NCBI RefSeq assembly: GCF_003350345.1
Contig: NZ_QNVJ01000097.1
Location: forward strand, 1 to 64,000
Source of the DNA: Alkalilacustris brevis
GTDB taxonomy: Bacteria > Pseudomonadota > Alphaproteobacteria > Rhodobacterales > Rhodobacteraceae
Length of the DNA stretch: 64,000 nucleotides
Reading direction: 5' to 3'
Below the pieces are notes generated by a model. It made no database searches and had not been told where the DNA came from. It saw only the letters and a program-made list of their open reading frames with translations. Numbering within the stretch: position 1 is the stretch's first letter; every line of letters starts with the position of its first letter. Shown here piece after piece: positions 1 to 8,539 of the stretch. Position numbers and translations under genes: made by a program.

Positions 1-421
1 CCTGCCGGGATGGAGGGGGACCGTCGCCCCGGTGGGGCGGCGTAAGCCACCGGAATGGCAGGCGCTGCCCGGCGTTGCCGCCGGGCGGGCCGTCTGGCAA
101 GGTGCCGTGTCATGGAGAAGCCCTCGACCTCCTTTCGACGTTCTCGGATTCCAGATGCGATAGCCCTGCATGCACATGCTTGGCACTTGACTTGCCGCGC
201 CGCAGGGCGCATGTGCTGACATGACACCCGCCGCCGCTGCCGCGTGAGCAGCCTGCGCCTGCAAAAGGCGCCAGCGGCGGGAAGCAGGCCCTCGGGCCTT
301 GCGTCACCTGGTTCCCACATCACGCGCGGGGGCTTGCAGGCATCCGGCCTGCACCCACTGCAACCGCCCCCCAAGGGGGGGTAATACGCGCGGGCGTTTC
401 TGTCCGCCGAAAGGATACGAA
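1..421. other. Leader region upstream of rhlE, no supported gene
   Basis: No convincing protein is encoded here. Bases 1-45 read as an open frame ending in TAA at 43-45 and could be the tail of an upstream gene cut by the window edge, but 14 codons are too few to judge. The stretch just before the helicase holds a run of six C, two A and seven G (367-381). This can form a tight hairpin in the mRNA leader about 40 bases before the chosen start codon. RNA-helicase genes often have structured leaders, but nothing here proves regulation. Confidence 0.4.
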
Positions 422-1666
422 TTGACTGATTTTTCCATGCTCGGGCTGCATCCGACCCTTCTGAAGGCGCTGACCGCCCAAGGGTTTGACACCCCCACCC
501 CGATCCAGGCCCGGGCCATCCCGGAACTGCTGGAAGGGCGCGACCTGATGGGGCTGGCGCAAACCGGCACCGGCAAGACGGCGGCCTTCGGCCTGCCGCT
601 GCTTCACGCCCTGATGGGGCTTGCGAAACCCTCGCCCAAGGAAGTGCGCGCGCTGATACTGGCGCCGACCCGCGAACTGGTGAACCAGATCGCGCAAACG
701 CTGCAAGGCTTCACCCGCGGCACGCATCTCAAGGTTGTCACCGTCGTCGGCGGCGCCTCGATCAATGCGCAGACGCAGAAACTGGCGCGCGGCACCGATA
801 TCCTGGTGGCCACGCCGGGGCGGCTGCTCGACCTGCTGGAGCGGCGGGCGCTGAGCCTTGGCAACACCCGCCATCTGGTGCTGGACGAGGCCGACCAGAT
901 GCTTGACCTGGGTTTCATCCATGCGCTGCGCAAGATCGCGCGGCTGCTGCCCCAGGAACGCCAGACCATGCTGTTTTCGGCCACCATGCCCAAGCAGATG
1001 GCCGAGCTTGCCGAAACCTACCTCGACAACCCGGTGCGGGTGCAGGTGGCCCCTCCGGGCAAGGTTGCCGACAAGATCACCCAGTCGGTGCATTTCGTCA
1101 GCCAGGGCGACAAGGCGAAACTGCTTGAGCGCTATCTGCGCGAACACCCCGAGGAGCTGGCGCTTGTTTTTGGGCGCACCAAGCATGGCTCGGAAAAGCT
1201 GAAGAAACTGCTTGAAAGCTGGGGCTTTTCCGCGGCCTCGATCCACGGCAACAAGAGCCAGGGCCAGCGCGAGCGCGCGCTTGAATCCTTCCGCCGGGGC
1301 GAGGTCAAGGTACTGGTTGCCACCGATGTGGCCGCCCGCGGCATCGATATTCCCGCCGTGCGCCATGTCTACAACTACGACCTGCCCAACGTGCCGGAAA
1401 ACTACGTCCACCGGATCGGCCGCACCGCGCGCGCCGGGGCCGAGGGCCGGGCGATGGCCTTTTGCGCACCGGCCGAAATTGGCGAGCTGCGCGCCATTGA
1501 AAAGAACCTGCGCCTGAGCCTGCCGGTCGCCGGCGGCGAAGCCCCCGCCGCCGAGGCACCGTCGCCGCGCGGCCAGCACAAGGGCAGGCCGGGTGGACCC
1601 GGTGCGAAACCGGGCGCCAAGCCGAACCGCAGGCGGCCCCGCCCGCCCCGTCGCGCCGCCGCCTGA
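422..1666 (+). CDS. rhlE: DEAD-box ATP-dependent RNA helicase, RhlE type
   Basis: ATP-dependent RNA helicase that remodels structured RNA in the cytoplasm, for example in ribosome assembly or mRNA decay. The 414-residue product has the Q motif (TPTPIQ), motif I AQTGTGKT, PTRELV, TPGRL, the signature DEAD (VLDEAD), SAT, then the second RecA lobe with ATDVAARGID and HRIGRTAR. The tail after about residue 375 is Gly/Pro/Lys/Arg-rich and disordered, as in RhlE relatives. I chose the TTG at 422 because an AAAGGA box sits six to ten bases upstream and homology starts there. The longer open frame from 299 has no ribosome-binding site. An ATG at 437 is the alternative. A strong terminator follows at 1696. 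Confidence 0.93.
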   Translation: MTDFSMLGLHPTLLKALTAQGFDTPTPIQARAIPELLEGRDLMGLAQTGTGKTAAFGLPLLHALMGLAKPSPKEVRALILAPTRELVNQIAQTLQGFTRGTHLKVVTVVGGASINAQTQKLARGTDILVATPGRLLDLLERRALSLGNTRHLVLDEADQMLDLGFIHALRKIARLLPQERQTMLFSATMPKQMAELAETYLDNPVRVQVAPPGKVADKITQSVHFVSQGDKAKLLERYLREHPEELALVFGRTKHGSEKLKKLLESWGFSAASIHGNKSQGQRERALESFRRGEVKVLVATDVAARGIDIPAVRHVYNYDLPNVPENYVHRIGRTARAGAEGRAMAFCAPAEIGELRAIEKNLRLSLPVAGGEAPAAEAPSPRGQHKGRPGGPGAKPGAKPNRRRPRPPRRAAA

Positions 1667-1695
1667 CGGCCGCCCGGCACTTGCCAGCGCAAATG

Positions 1696-1728
1696 CGCCC
1701 GCCCGCACCGGGCGGGCGTATCTGTTTT
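1696..1728 (+). terminator. Intrinsic terminator after rhlE
   Basis: A perfect 10-bp GC stem (1696-1705 with 1709-1718) around a 3-base loop is followed by a T-rich tract ending in TTTT. It lies about 30 bases after the helicase stop codon and isolates rhlE from the aminotransferase gene. Confidence 0.8.
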
Positions 1729-1836
1729 GGCCTCAGGCTTTTCCCTTTCGGGGCAATCCACACCGCCGGCTTGACCCTGCCCGCGCTGCGTTACACTGTG
1801 CAGCCGCGAATTTCACCGGCATGAGGGGGCAGAGAC

Positions 1837-2694
1837 TTGGCCGTCGGCAAGAACATCGTCACCTGGTTCGAAGGGCGCTGGCACGAGGGCAACGTGCCGA
1901 TCATACGAGCGGCCGATCATGTGGCCTGGCTGGGCAGCCAGGTCTTCGACGGCGCGCGCCAGTTCGAGGGCACGCGCCCCGACATCGACCTGCACGCCGC
2001 GCGCATCATCCGCTCGGCCGAAGTGATGGGCATGACGCCGCCGGTCGATGCCGAGACCGTGCTGGGGCTGATGGAGGAAGGCTGCGGCCATTTCGCACCC
2101 GATGCCGGGCTTTACCTGCGGCCGATGATCTGGGCCACCGAAAGCGCCCCCGGCGTGATCGACTTCGAGCCGGACTCGGCCCGTTTCGCGCTCTGCATCG
2201 AAGAGCTGCCGATGCCGGGGCCGGGCAATTTCGCGCTCACCGTCTCGCCCTATTGCCGCCCGCGCCCCGACATGGCGCTGACCGAGGCCAAGGCGGGCTC
2301 GCTTTACGCCAATAACGGGCGCATCATGGCCGAGGCCCGCGCGCGCGGCTTTCACAATGCGCTGTCGCTCGACATCCACGGCCATGTGGCCGAGACCGCC
2401 TCGACCAATGTCTTTCTGGTGCGCGATGGCGAGGTCTTCACCCCTGTGCCCAACGGCATGTTCCTCAACGGGCTGACACGGCAGCGGATGATCAAGCTGC
2501 TGCATGCCGAGGGGATCAAGGTGCATGAAACCAGCCTGACGGTGGAGGATTTCCGCACCTCCGACGAGATCTTCGTCACCGGCAACATCAGCCGGGTGAT
2601 GCCCGTCACCCGGTTTGAAAACCGCGAGATGCCGCCCGCGCCAGTCTCGACCCGTGCACGTGAAATCTATTGGGATTTTGCCCATTCCCGCTGA
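1837..2694 (+). CDS. ilvE: Branched-chain amino acid aminotransferase (class IV PLP)
   Basis: PLP enzyme that transfers the amino group between glutamate and branched-chain 2-oxo acids in the last step of Leu/Ile/Val synthesis. The 285-residue product shows the fold-type IV pattern: the AKAGSLYANN segment with the PLP-binding lysine, LDIHGHVAETASTNVF with the conserved Glu and Asn, and the C-terminal NGLTRQRMIKL and FVTGNISRVMPV phosphate-binding segments. The start is a TTG at 1837 behind a GAGGGGG box; no in-frame ATG lies nearby. D-alanine aminotransferase and aminodeoxychorismate lyase are close relatives, so the exact substrate is inferred. The next gene follows 11 bases later and is probably cotranscribed. 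Confidence 0.87.
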   Translation: MAVGKNIVTWFEGRWHEGNVPIIRAADHVAWLGSQVFDGARQFEGTRPDIDLHAARIIRSAEVMGMTPPVDAETVLGLMEEGCGHFAPDAGLYLRPMIWATESAPGVIDFEPDSARFALCIEELPMPGPGNFALTVSPYCRPRPDMALTEAKAGSLYANNGRIMAEARARGFHNALSLDIHGHVAETASTNVFLVRDGEVFTPVPNGMFLNGLTRQRMIKLLHAEGIKVHETSLTVEDFRTSDEIFVTGNISRVMPVTRFENREMPPAPVSTRAREIYWDFAHSR

Positions 2695-2705
2695 AGGAGC
2701 CCGCA

Positions 2706-3695
2706 ATGCCCTTGCCTGACACCATGCGCGCGATCGAGATTACCGAACCCGGCGGGCCCGAGGTGCTGCGCCCGGCAACCCGGCCCGTGCCGTCACCCGG
2801 TGCCGGGCAGATCCTGATCCGGCTGGCTTATGCCGGGGTAAACCGGCCCGATGCGCTACAACGCGCGGGCAATTACGCGCCGCCTCCCGATGCCTCGGAC
2901 CTTCCGGGGCTGGAGGGCGCGGGCGAGGTGGCCGCCGTGGGGCCGAATGTGAGCCGCTGGAAAGTGGGCGATCAGGTCTGCGCGCTGCTGCCCGGCGGCG
3001 GCTATGCCGAATATGCGCTGACCCATGCCGATCACGCGCTGGCCGTGCCGCGGGGCATGGCGCTCGATCATGCGGCGGCGCTGTGCGAGACTTATTTCAC
3101 CGTCTGGTCCAACGTCTTCCTGCGCGGCGGGCTGACGGCGGGCGAGCGGTTTCTCGTCCATGGAGGTAGCTCGGGCATCGGCACCACGGCCATCCAGCTG
3201 GCGCATACCTTCGGCGCGCGGGTCTTCGCTACCGCAGGCTCGCCCGAGAAATGCGCCGCTTGCGTGGAATTGGGCGCGGAACGCGCGATCAACTACCGCG
3301 ATGAGGATTTCGTGGAAGTCCTGCGTGCCGAGGGCGGCGCGGATCTGATCCTGGACATGGTCGGGGGGGAATACATCCCGCGCAACGTGCGCGCGCTCGC
3401 CGATGACGGGCGGCTTGTGCAGATCGCATTCCTTCAGGGGCCGAAGGCCAGCCTGAACTTTGCGCAGGTGATGGTGCGGCGGCTCACGATCACCGGCTCG
3501 ACGCTCAGGCCACAGTCGGACCTGGCCAAGGCCCGCATCGCCGAGGCGCTGCGTCGCGATGTCTGGCCATTGCTGGACACCGGCCGCATCGCCCCGGTGA
3601 TGGATTCCGAGTTCCCACTGGAAGAGGCCGCCGCCGCCCATGCCCGCATGGAAAGCTCGGCCCATATCGGCAAGATCGTGCTGCGGGTGGGCTGA
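2706..3695 (+). CDS. NAD(P)H:quinone oxidoreductase, zinc-free MDR (PIG3-like)
   Basis: Medium-chain dehydrogenase/reductase of the zeta-crystallin/PIG3 group, which passes electrons from NADPH to quinones or similar acceptors. The 329-residue protein begins with the GroES-like domain (PSPGAGQILIRLAYAGVNRPD, residues about 26-46). The Rossmann half carries the SSGIGTTAIQLAH motif, a variant of the AxxGGVG dinucleotide loop. The zinc-binding cysteines of alcohol dehydrogenases are absent. The ATG at 2706 has an AAGGAG box six bases upstream, overlapping the end of the aminotransferase gene; the longer frame from 2670 would overlap that gene. The natural substrate cannot be told from sequence. 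Confidence 0.88.
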   Translation: MPLPDTMRAIEITEPGGPEVLRPATRPVPSPGAGQILIRLAYAGVNRPDALQRAGNYAPPPDASDLPGLEGAGEVAAVGPNVSRWKVGDQVCALLPGGGYAEYALTHADHALAVPRGMALDHAAALCETYFTVWSNVFLRGGLTAGERFLVHGGSSGIGTTAIQLAHTFGARVFATAGSPEKCAACVELGAERAINYRDEDFVEVLRAEGGADLILDMVGGEYIPRNVRALADDGRLVQIAFLQGPKASLNFAQVMVRRLTITGSTLRPQSDLAKARIAEALRRDVWPLLDTGRIAPVMDSEFPLEEAAAAHARMESSAHIGKIVLRVG

Positions 3696-3704
3696 GCCGC
3701 GCGC

Positions 3705-4019
3705 TCAGCGCTTTGACATCGCCTCGCGCAGGTGGCGCTGCATCATCTGTGCGCGGCGCGGGTCAGTCCCGAGGACACGGCCAACGATTTGCGGATCAGC
3801 CGAAACCAGATCGCCGGTCGTATGGATCCCCTGCTGCCCGAACTGACGCAGTTGCAGCGGGGTGAAGGCATCGCCCGGAATGCGTGCGAGCGGCAGGCGC
3901 GGCGATTCCCCCGCGACGCCGTCAATCTTGAGGAACTGCTCCGCCCAGACAGTGTTGGCCGGTGCTGCGATCCCCAGAGACAAGGCCAGCAATGCGGCCT
4001 GTTTGAACTTCCCTTGCAT
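3705..4019 (-). CDS. Small exported protein with possible helix-hairpin-helix-like domain
   Basis: Unrecognised 104-residue protein. Residues 1-26 form a signal peptide: basic start MQGKFK, hydrophobic ALLALSLGIAAPA, and a likely cleavage site after VWA. The mature part contains LRQFGQQGIHTTGDLV and VGRVLGTDPRRAQMM, whose spacing resembles helix-hairpin-helix or SAM-like repeats (short helix, GI turn, DL, then LG turn). That resemblance is a guess by eye. The ATG at 4019 follows a GGGAGGA box. The gene is convergent with the quinone reductase gene, and its own upstream neighbour on the same strand is the Lrp-type regulator. Confidence 0.7.
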   Translation of the reverse strand: MQGKFKQAALLALSLGIAAPANTVWAEQFLKIDGVAGESPRLPLARIPGDAFTPLQLRQFGQQGIHTTGDLVSADPQIVGRVLGTDPRRAQMMQRHLREAMSKR

Positions 4020-4084
4020 AAATTCCTCCCTCAAGTGCTTTTCAGGCAAGAGAAACCTGTCATATTCTGACCGTATGGTCAAAC

Positions 4085-4543
4085 TTATACCGGAATCGCC
4101 GTGGTGCTGACCACCGTGCGCAGTGCAAAGGAGGATTGCATCTGCACCACGCCGGGCAGGCGCGAAAGATAACGGCGATGGATGCGCGCGAAATCGTCGG
4201 TATCGCGGGCGAGGATCTTGAGCAGGTAATCGGCGGTGCCCGCCATCAGGTGGCATTCCAGCACATCGGGGATGCGCGCCACCTCGCGCTCGAAGGCCTC
4301 AAGCACCTCGTCCGATTGCCCGGCGAGCTTGATCTCGACATAGACGGTCGTGGGCCGGCCCAGCTTGCGCGGGTCGAGCAGCGCCACATAACCGCGCACG
4401 ATCCCTTCGGCCTCAAGCCGCTGCACGCGCCGATGGCAGGCCGAGGGTGAAAGGTTGATCCGCTCGGACAGCTCGGCATTGGTGATCCGGCCCTGTTTCT
4501 GCAGAACGTCAAGAATGCGGCGGTCGCTGGCGTCAAGTTGCAT
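4085..4543 (-). CDS. aldR: Lrp/AsnC-family regulator, probable activator of ald
   Basis: A 152-residue Lrp/AsnC transcription factor. The N-terminal winged helix-turn-helix has the family hallmarks: LDASDRRILDVLQKQGRITNAEL and LSPSACHRRVQRLEAEGIVRGY. The C-terminal RAM domain (about residues 65-140) senses amino acids and forms octamers; the segment CHLMAGTADYLLKILARD contains the usual GxxDY effector-binding stretch. It is transcribed divergently from alanine dehydrogenase with 165 bases between start codons. This is the classic arrangement of AldR, which activates ald when alanine is present. Function by synteny; symbol used on that basis. Confidence 0.88.
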   Translation of the reverse strand: MQLDASDRRILDVLQKQGRITNAELSERINLSPSACHRRVQRLEAEGIVRGYVALLDPRKLGRPTTVYVEIKLAGQSDEVLEAFEREVARIPDVLECHLMAGTADYLLKILARDTDDFARIHRRYLSRLPGVVQMQSSFALRTVVSTTAIPV

Positions 4544-4555
4544 GATATCGGTGCT

Positions 4556-4609
4556 TTCTTCGAAGAAGGTCCCCTATTGTGAAAGGATATTCGCACTCGA
4601 TCAGCGAAT
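4556..4609. promoter_or_regulatory. Candidate Lrp/AldR operators between aldR and ald
   Basis: The divergent spacer contains a perfect 12-bp palindrome TTCTTCGAAGAA (4556-4567). An inverted repeat ATTCGC/GCGAAT (4589-4594 and 4604-4609) lies 21 bases further. Both sit in an AT-richer stretch close to the aldR start. Lrp-family dimers bind such symmetric sites in tandem. Assignment is by position only. Confidence 0.4.
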
Positions 4610-4708
4610 CTGGCAAGTCTTTCAATGCATCGCCACCGAATATCTGCCATCATGGGATCAGGCGCGGCGGGCCGCAAACCCGGTTTTGCGTTTTCGGGAG
4701 GAACAGTC

Positions 4709-5827
4709 ATGAAAATCGGAAGTCCCAGGGAAATCAAGCCGCAAGAGTTTCGCGTGGGCCTGACCCCAAGTGCCGCGCGCGAGGCAGTCTCGCACGGGCA
4801 TGAGGTGCTGATCGAGGCCGGCGCGGGGATGGGGGCAGGTTTCACCGATGCCGATTACGAAGCCGCCGGTGCGCGCATCCTGCCTGATGCCAAAGACATC
4901 TTCGCGCAGGCCGAGATGATCGTGAAGGTCAAGGAACCCCAGGCGGGCGAGCGCAAGCTGCTGCGCGAGGGGCAGGTGCTGTTCACCTATCTTCACCTCG
5001 CCCCCGACCCCGAGCAGACGCACGGCCTGATCGAAAGCGGCGTCACCGCGATTGCCTATGAAACCGTCACCGATGATCGCGGGGGCCTGCCGCTTCTGGC
5101 ACCGATGTCCGAGGTGGCCGGGCGACTGGCGCCGCAGATGGGCGCCTGGACGCTGCAAAAGGCCAATGGCGGGCGTGGCGTGCTGATGGGCGGCGTGCCC
5201 GGCGTGCGGCCTGCCAATGTGGTGATCATCGGCGGCGGGGTTGTGGGCACGGCAGCGGCGCGGGTGGCCGTGGGAATGGGCGCGAATGTCACGGTGCTTG
5301 ACCGCTCGATCCCGCGAATGTCGTATCTCGACGATATTTTCCAGGGCCGCCTGACGACGCAATACTCCAGCCAGGCCAACCTGGCCGAGTTGCTGCCCGA
5401 GGCCGACATGGTTGTCGGCGCGGTGCTGATCCCGGGTGCGGCGGCGCCCAAGCTGGTCACGCGTGCGCAACTTCCGCAAATGAAGCCGGGCGCGGCGATT
5501 GTCGATGTGGCGATCGACCAGGGCGGCTGTTTCGAGACCTCGCGTCCGACCACCCATGCCGATCCGATCTACGAGGTCGATGGCGTGATGCATTACTGCG
5601 TGGCCAACATGCCGGGCGCGGTTGCACGCACCTCGACCATCGCGCTGGGTAATGCCACCATGCCCTTCATGCTGGCGCTGGCCGACAAGGGCTGGCGCCA
5701 GGCCTGCGAGGATGACCCCAACCTGCTGAACGGGTTGAATGTCCATTCCGGGCATCTGACCTATTATGCCGTGGGCCGCGCGCTGGGGATCGACGTGCTC
5801 TCGCCCGCGCTGGCGCTCAAGCAATGA
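4709..5827 (+). CDS. ald: Alanine dehydrogenase
   Basis: NAD-dependent L-alanine dehydrogenase (alanine + NAD+ + H2O to pyruvate + NH4+ + NADH), used for alanine catabolism and ammonium handling. The 372-residue length matches the family. The N-terminus [20 protein letters not shown] contains the conserved Arg. KVKEPQ holds the catalytic Lys, YLHLAPD the catalytic His, and [22 protein letters not shown] the Rossmann loop. [14 protein letters not shown] is the ald signature. The ATG at 4709 follows GGGAGGA; an upstream in-frame ATG at 4625 falls inside the operator region. The divergent Lrp-type gene is its likely regulator. Confidence 0.96.
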   Translation: MKIGSPREIKPQEFRVGLTPSAAREAVSHGHEVLIEAGAGMGAGFTDADYEAAGARILPDAKDIFAQAEMIVKVKEPQAGERKLLREGQVLFTYLHLAPDPEQTHGLIESGVTAIAYETVTDDRGGLPLLAPMSEVAGRLAPQMGAWTLQKANGGRGVLMGGVPGVRPANVVIIGGGVVGTAAARVAVGMGANVTVLDRSIPRMSYLDDIFQGRLTTQYSSQANLAELLPEADMVVGAVLIPGAAAPKLVTRAQLPQMKPGAAIVDVAIDQGGCFETSRPTTHADPIYEVDGVMHYCVANMPGAVARTSTIALGNATMPFMLALADKGWRQACEDDPNLLNGLNVHSGHLTYYAVGRALGIDVLSPALALKQ

Positions 5828-5924
5828 ACGGGCGGCGGCGCGGGTCGGCGGCTGCTCTGCGGCCGCCCGCTGGCTGCGCGCCATGGCGCTTGTGCGCCCA
5901 GGGGGGCTCGGCTACTCGGACAGG

Positions 5925-7298
5925 ATGAGCCCGCGCGCCGTATCACCACCTGCCGACAACACCCTGCGCAGCCATGGCCGCGCAGTGCTGGTGCTGGGCT
6001 TGCCGCTGATCGGCAGCCATCTGGCGCAGGTTGCGCTTCAGGTGACCGATACGCTGATGTTGGGCTGGTTCTCGGTCGAGGCGCTGGCGGCGGCGGTGCT
6101 GGGGGCGATGCTGTTCTTCACGCTCTTCGTCATGGGGGCTGGCATCGCCTGGGCGGTGATGCCGATGGTGGCCCATGCCAATGCCGCAGGCGAAACCGCC
6201 GAGTTGCGGCGCATCACCCGCATGGGGCTGTGGCAATCGGTGCTGTTTTCGGGCGCAGTCATGCCGGTGATGTGGTGGTCGGGGCCGCTGCTGGTGGCCG
6301 CAGGGCAGGAGCCGCAGATCGCCGCGCTGACGCAGGAATATCTGCGCATCATGGGCTGGGGCATGGCGCCCGCGCTGCTGGTGATGGTGCTGAAAAGCTA
6401 TCTGGCCGCGCTCGAGCGCGCGCAGATGGTGCTGTGGGTCACGGTGGTGGCGGCGCTGCTGAACATACTGCTCAACTGGGTGCTGATCTTCGGCAATCTC
6501 GGCGTGCCCGCGCTGGGGCTGCGCGGGGCGGCCATTGGCTCGGTGATCGTGCAGCTTTTCTCGATCGGGCTGCTGGTGGCCTATGCCGGGCTTTTGCCCG
6601 AGCTGCGCGCGCACGCGCTGTTTCTGCGGCTCTGGCGGCCCGACTGGCCCGGCTTCTGGCGGCTTTTCCGGCTGGCCTGGCCGATCTCGCTGACCAACCT
6701 GGCCGAGTCGGGGCTGTTTGCGGCCAGTGCCATCCTGATGGGCTGGCTGGGCACGCATGAACTGGCCGCCCATGGCATCGCGATCGAGATCACCTCGATC
6801 GTCTTCATGGTGCATCTGGGCCTGTCGAATGCCGCGACCGTGCGCGCGGGCAGTGCGATGGGGCGGGGCGACGGCACGGCGCTGCGGCGCGGTGCGTTGA
6901 TGGCGGTGGCGCTGTCGGTCTGTTTCGCGCTGCTTACGATGGTGGTCTATCTGGGTTTTCCTGCACAGATGACCGGCCTGTTCCTGACCCCGGAAGACCC
7001 CGCGCGCGATCAGGTCATCGCCATCGGCGTGGGTCTGCTGGCCGTGGCCGCGGTGTTTCAGCTTGCCGATGGTGCGCAGGTCGTGGCGCTGGGGCTGTTG
7101 CGGGGGATGCAGGACACGCGGGTGCCGATGATCATGGCGGCGATCAGCTACTGGCTGATCGGTATTCCGGCAAGCTGGCTTCTGGGTATCCGACTGGGAT
7201 ATGGCGGCATGGGGGTCTGGGCGGGGCTTGTGGTCGGGCTGGTGCTGGCGGGCAGCCTGCTGATGCTGCGCTTCTGGTCGCGGGCGCGCCGGGTGTAG
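5925..7298 (+). CDS. MATE-family multidrug/toxin exporter
   Basis: Inner-membrane cation-coupled antiporter of the MATE family (NorM/DinF-like). The 457-residue protein has about twelve hydrophobic helices in two pseudo-symmetric halves, each opening with the family pattern: LPLIGSHLAQVALQVTDTLMLG in the first half, LAWPISLTNLAESGLFA in the second. GLRGAAIGSVIVQ and GMQDTRVPMIMA are further family segments. Several in-frame starts are possible; the ATG at 5925 gives the normal N-terminus but has only a weak ribosome-binding site. The gene lies 97 bases after ald. The substrate is unknown. Confidence 0.85.
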   Translation: MSPRAVSPPADNTLRSHGRAVLVLGLPLIGSHLAQVALQVTDTLMLGWFSVEALAAAVLGAMLFFTLFVMGAGIAWAVMPMVAHANAAGETAELRRITRMGLWQSVLFSGAVMPVMWWSGPLLVAAGQEPQIAALTQEYLRIMGWGMAPALLVMVLKSYLAALERAQMVLWVTVVAALLNILLNWVLIFGNLGVPALGLRGAAIGSVIVQLFSIGLLVAYAGLLPELRAHALFLRLWRPDWPGFWRLFRLAWPISLTNLAESGLFAASAILMGWLGTHELAAHGIAIEITSIVFMVHLGLSNAATVRAGSAMGRGDGTALRRGALMAVALSVCFALLTMVVYLGFPAQMTGLFLTPEDPARDQVIAIGVGLLAVAAVFQLADGAQVVALGLLRGMQDTRVPMIMAAISYWLIGIPASWLLGIRLGYGGMGVWAGLVVGLVLAGSLLMLRFWSRARRV

Positions 7299-7324
7299 GG
7301 GCCGTCCGCAATTGTCCATGAAAA

Positions 7325-7352
7325 GCGCGCCGAAGCAGTTGCCGCGGCGCGC
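7325..7352 (-). terminator. Terminator between MATE gene and hsp20
   Basis: A 7-bp GCGCGCC/GGCGCGC stem lies between the convergent MATE and hsp20 genes. Read on the minus strand it is followed directly by TTTT, so it fits best as the hsp20 terminator. It may also slow transcription from the other side. Confidence 0.65.
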
Positions 7353-7391
7353 CCGTTTCCTGGGCCTGTCCGGCGCCCCGTAGCCGTTGTG

Positions 7392-7808
7392 TCAGCCCCG
7401 GTTGATGGGCACCTTTTTCGAGCTGGGCGATTTCGATGCCTTGCGCGGCAGGGTCACGGTCAGCACCCCGTCCTTCAGCGCGGCCGAGATGTTCTCGGGG
7501 TCGGCGTCATCGGGCAGGCGGAAGCTGCGCGAGAATGCACCGTAGCGGCGTTCGCTGAAATACCAGGTGTCGGTTTTCTCTTCGCGCTCGGTTTTCTTCT
7601 CGCCCTTGACCGTCATCACGCCGCCATCGACGCTGATGTCGATGTCCTCTTCGGCAACACCGGGCAACTCTAGCGCGATGCGATAGGTGCCCTCGTCCGA
7701 AGAGGCCTCAGACGCGGGTGCGGCGAACTCGGCCAGGCGCGAGCCCATCTGCCGCAGCGGCTCGAAGACCTGCGGCCAGAAATCGGAAACGAAATGCTTG
7801 TCAACCAT
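7392..7808 (-). CDS. Hsp20/alpha-crystallin small heat-shock protein
   Basis: ATP-independent holdase chaperone that binds unfolding proteins under heat stress. The 138-residue protein has a short variable N-terminus and an alpha-crystallin domain from about residue 38 (YRIALELPGVAEEDIDISVD, with the A-x-x-x-n-GvL signature late as ALKDGVLTVTLPR). A Lys/Ser-rich tail with a PINR ending resembles the I-x-I anchor. The start at 7808 follows GGAAG. Upstream on the same strand is a promoter-like sequence with CTTGAC and CATCTA boxes. A second Hsp20 of a different subtype lies at 14375. Confidence 0.92.
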   Translation of the reverse strand: MVDKHFVSDFWPQVFEPLRQMGSRLAEFAAPASEASSDEGTYRIALELPGVAEEDIDISVDGGVMTVKGEKKTEREEKTDTWYFSERRYGAFSRSFRLPDDADPENISAALKDGVLTVTLPRKASKSPSSKKVPINRG

Positions 7809-7859
7809 GTTGAACTTCCTTTCACGAGATTTTCCGCAGTGCTTGTTGGATGCGCCGTT

Positions 7860-7888
7860 TAGATGAGTCTGTCATTGACCTGCGTCAA
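7860..7888 (-). promoter_or_regulatory. Candidate promoter of hsp20
   Basis: On the minus strand TTGACG (7888-7883, within CTTGAC) is followed after exactly 17 bases by CATCTA (7865-7860), about 50 bases before the hsp20 start codon. The boxes are compatible with either the housekeeping or the RpoH sigma factor of alphaproteobacteria. Confidence 0.45.
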
Positions 7889-8077
7889 GATGGACGAGTG
7901 GTCGCGGCCTGCATCGCGCGTGATTGTAACCTGCGGTGTGCCTTGTCCGTCTTGACCGCCCAAGCCGGTGCGGGCAGGTTGCGGGTGTATCCCGGCTGAG
8001 TGGGAGAGGCAGGCAAGCAGAATGACACTGGCCATCCGTATGACCAGGCCCGAAACACCCCGGCTCAAGGTTGCGCC

Positions 8078-8515
8078 ATGCGCGCCCTGATCCAGCGTGT
8101 GAGCGAGGCCGAAGTGCAGGTCGATGGTGCCGCGGTCGGCAGCATCGGGCCGGGGCTGCTGGTGCTGGTCTGCGCGATGCAGGGCGATGACGAGGCCCGC
8201 GCCGAGGCCCTGGCGGGCCGGATCGCGCGGCTGCGCATCTTTCGCGACGCGGGCGGCAAGATGAACCTGTCGCTGCGCGACACTGGCGGCGCGGCGCTGG
8301 TGGTCAGCCAGTTCACCCTTGCCGCGGATACCTCGCGCGGGAATCGCCCCGGCTTTTCCTCGGCCGCGCCGCCCGAGCAAGGCAAGGCGCTCTATGAGCA
8401 TTTCGCGCAAAGCCTTCATGCACTGGGCATCGAGGTCGCCACGGGCGAATTCGCCGCCGACATGAAGGTGCGGCTGGTCAATGACGGGCCAGTGACGATC
8501 TGGCTGGATCAGTAG
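8078..8515 (+). CDS. dtd: D-aminoacyl-tRNA deacylase
   Basis: Hydrolyses D-aminoacyl-tRNAs (and glycyl-tRNA-Ala), keeping translation homochiral. The 145-residue length is standard. The N-terminus [17 protein letters not shown], the [18 protein letters not shown] block and the C-terminal [10 protein letters not shown] with the cross-subunit Gly-cisPro motif are all present. The ATG at 8078 matches homologues; the frame extends upstream to 8000 without a ribosome-binding site. It is divergent from hsp20 and convergent with the zinc-ribbon gene. Confidence 0.95.
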   Translation: MRALIQRVSEAEVQVDGAAVGSIGPGLLVLVCAMQGDDEARAEALAGRIARLRIFRDAGGKMNLSLRDTGGAALVVSQFTLAADTSRGNRPGFSSAAPPEQGKALYEHFAQSLHALGIEVATGEFAADMKVRLVNDGPVTIWLDQ

Positions 8516-8539
8516 GCCGAAGAGACACGCACGGGCGCC

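Noticed and set aside
320..1708. Long open frame of 462 codons on the minus strand opposite rhlE
   Set aside because: A shadow of the helicase in GC-rich DNA; its sequence is rich in Gly, Arg and His with no family features, and the opposite strand carries all DEAD-box motifs.
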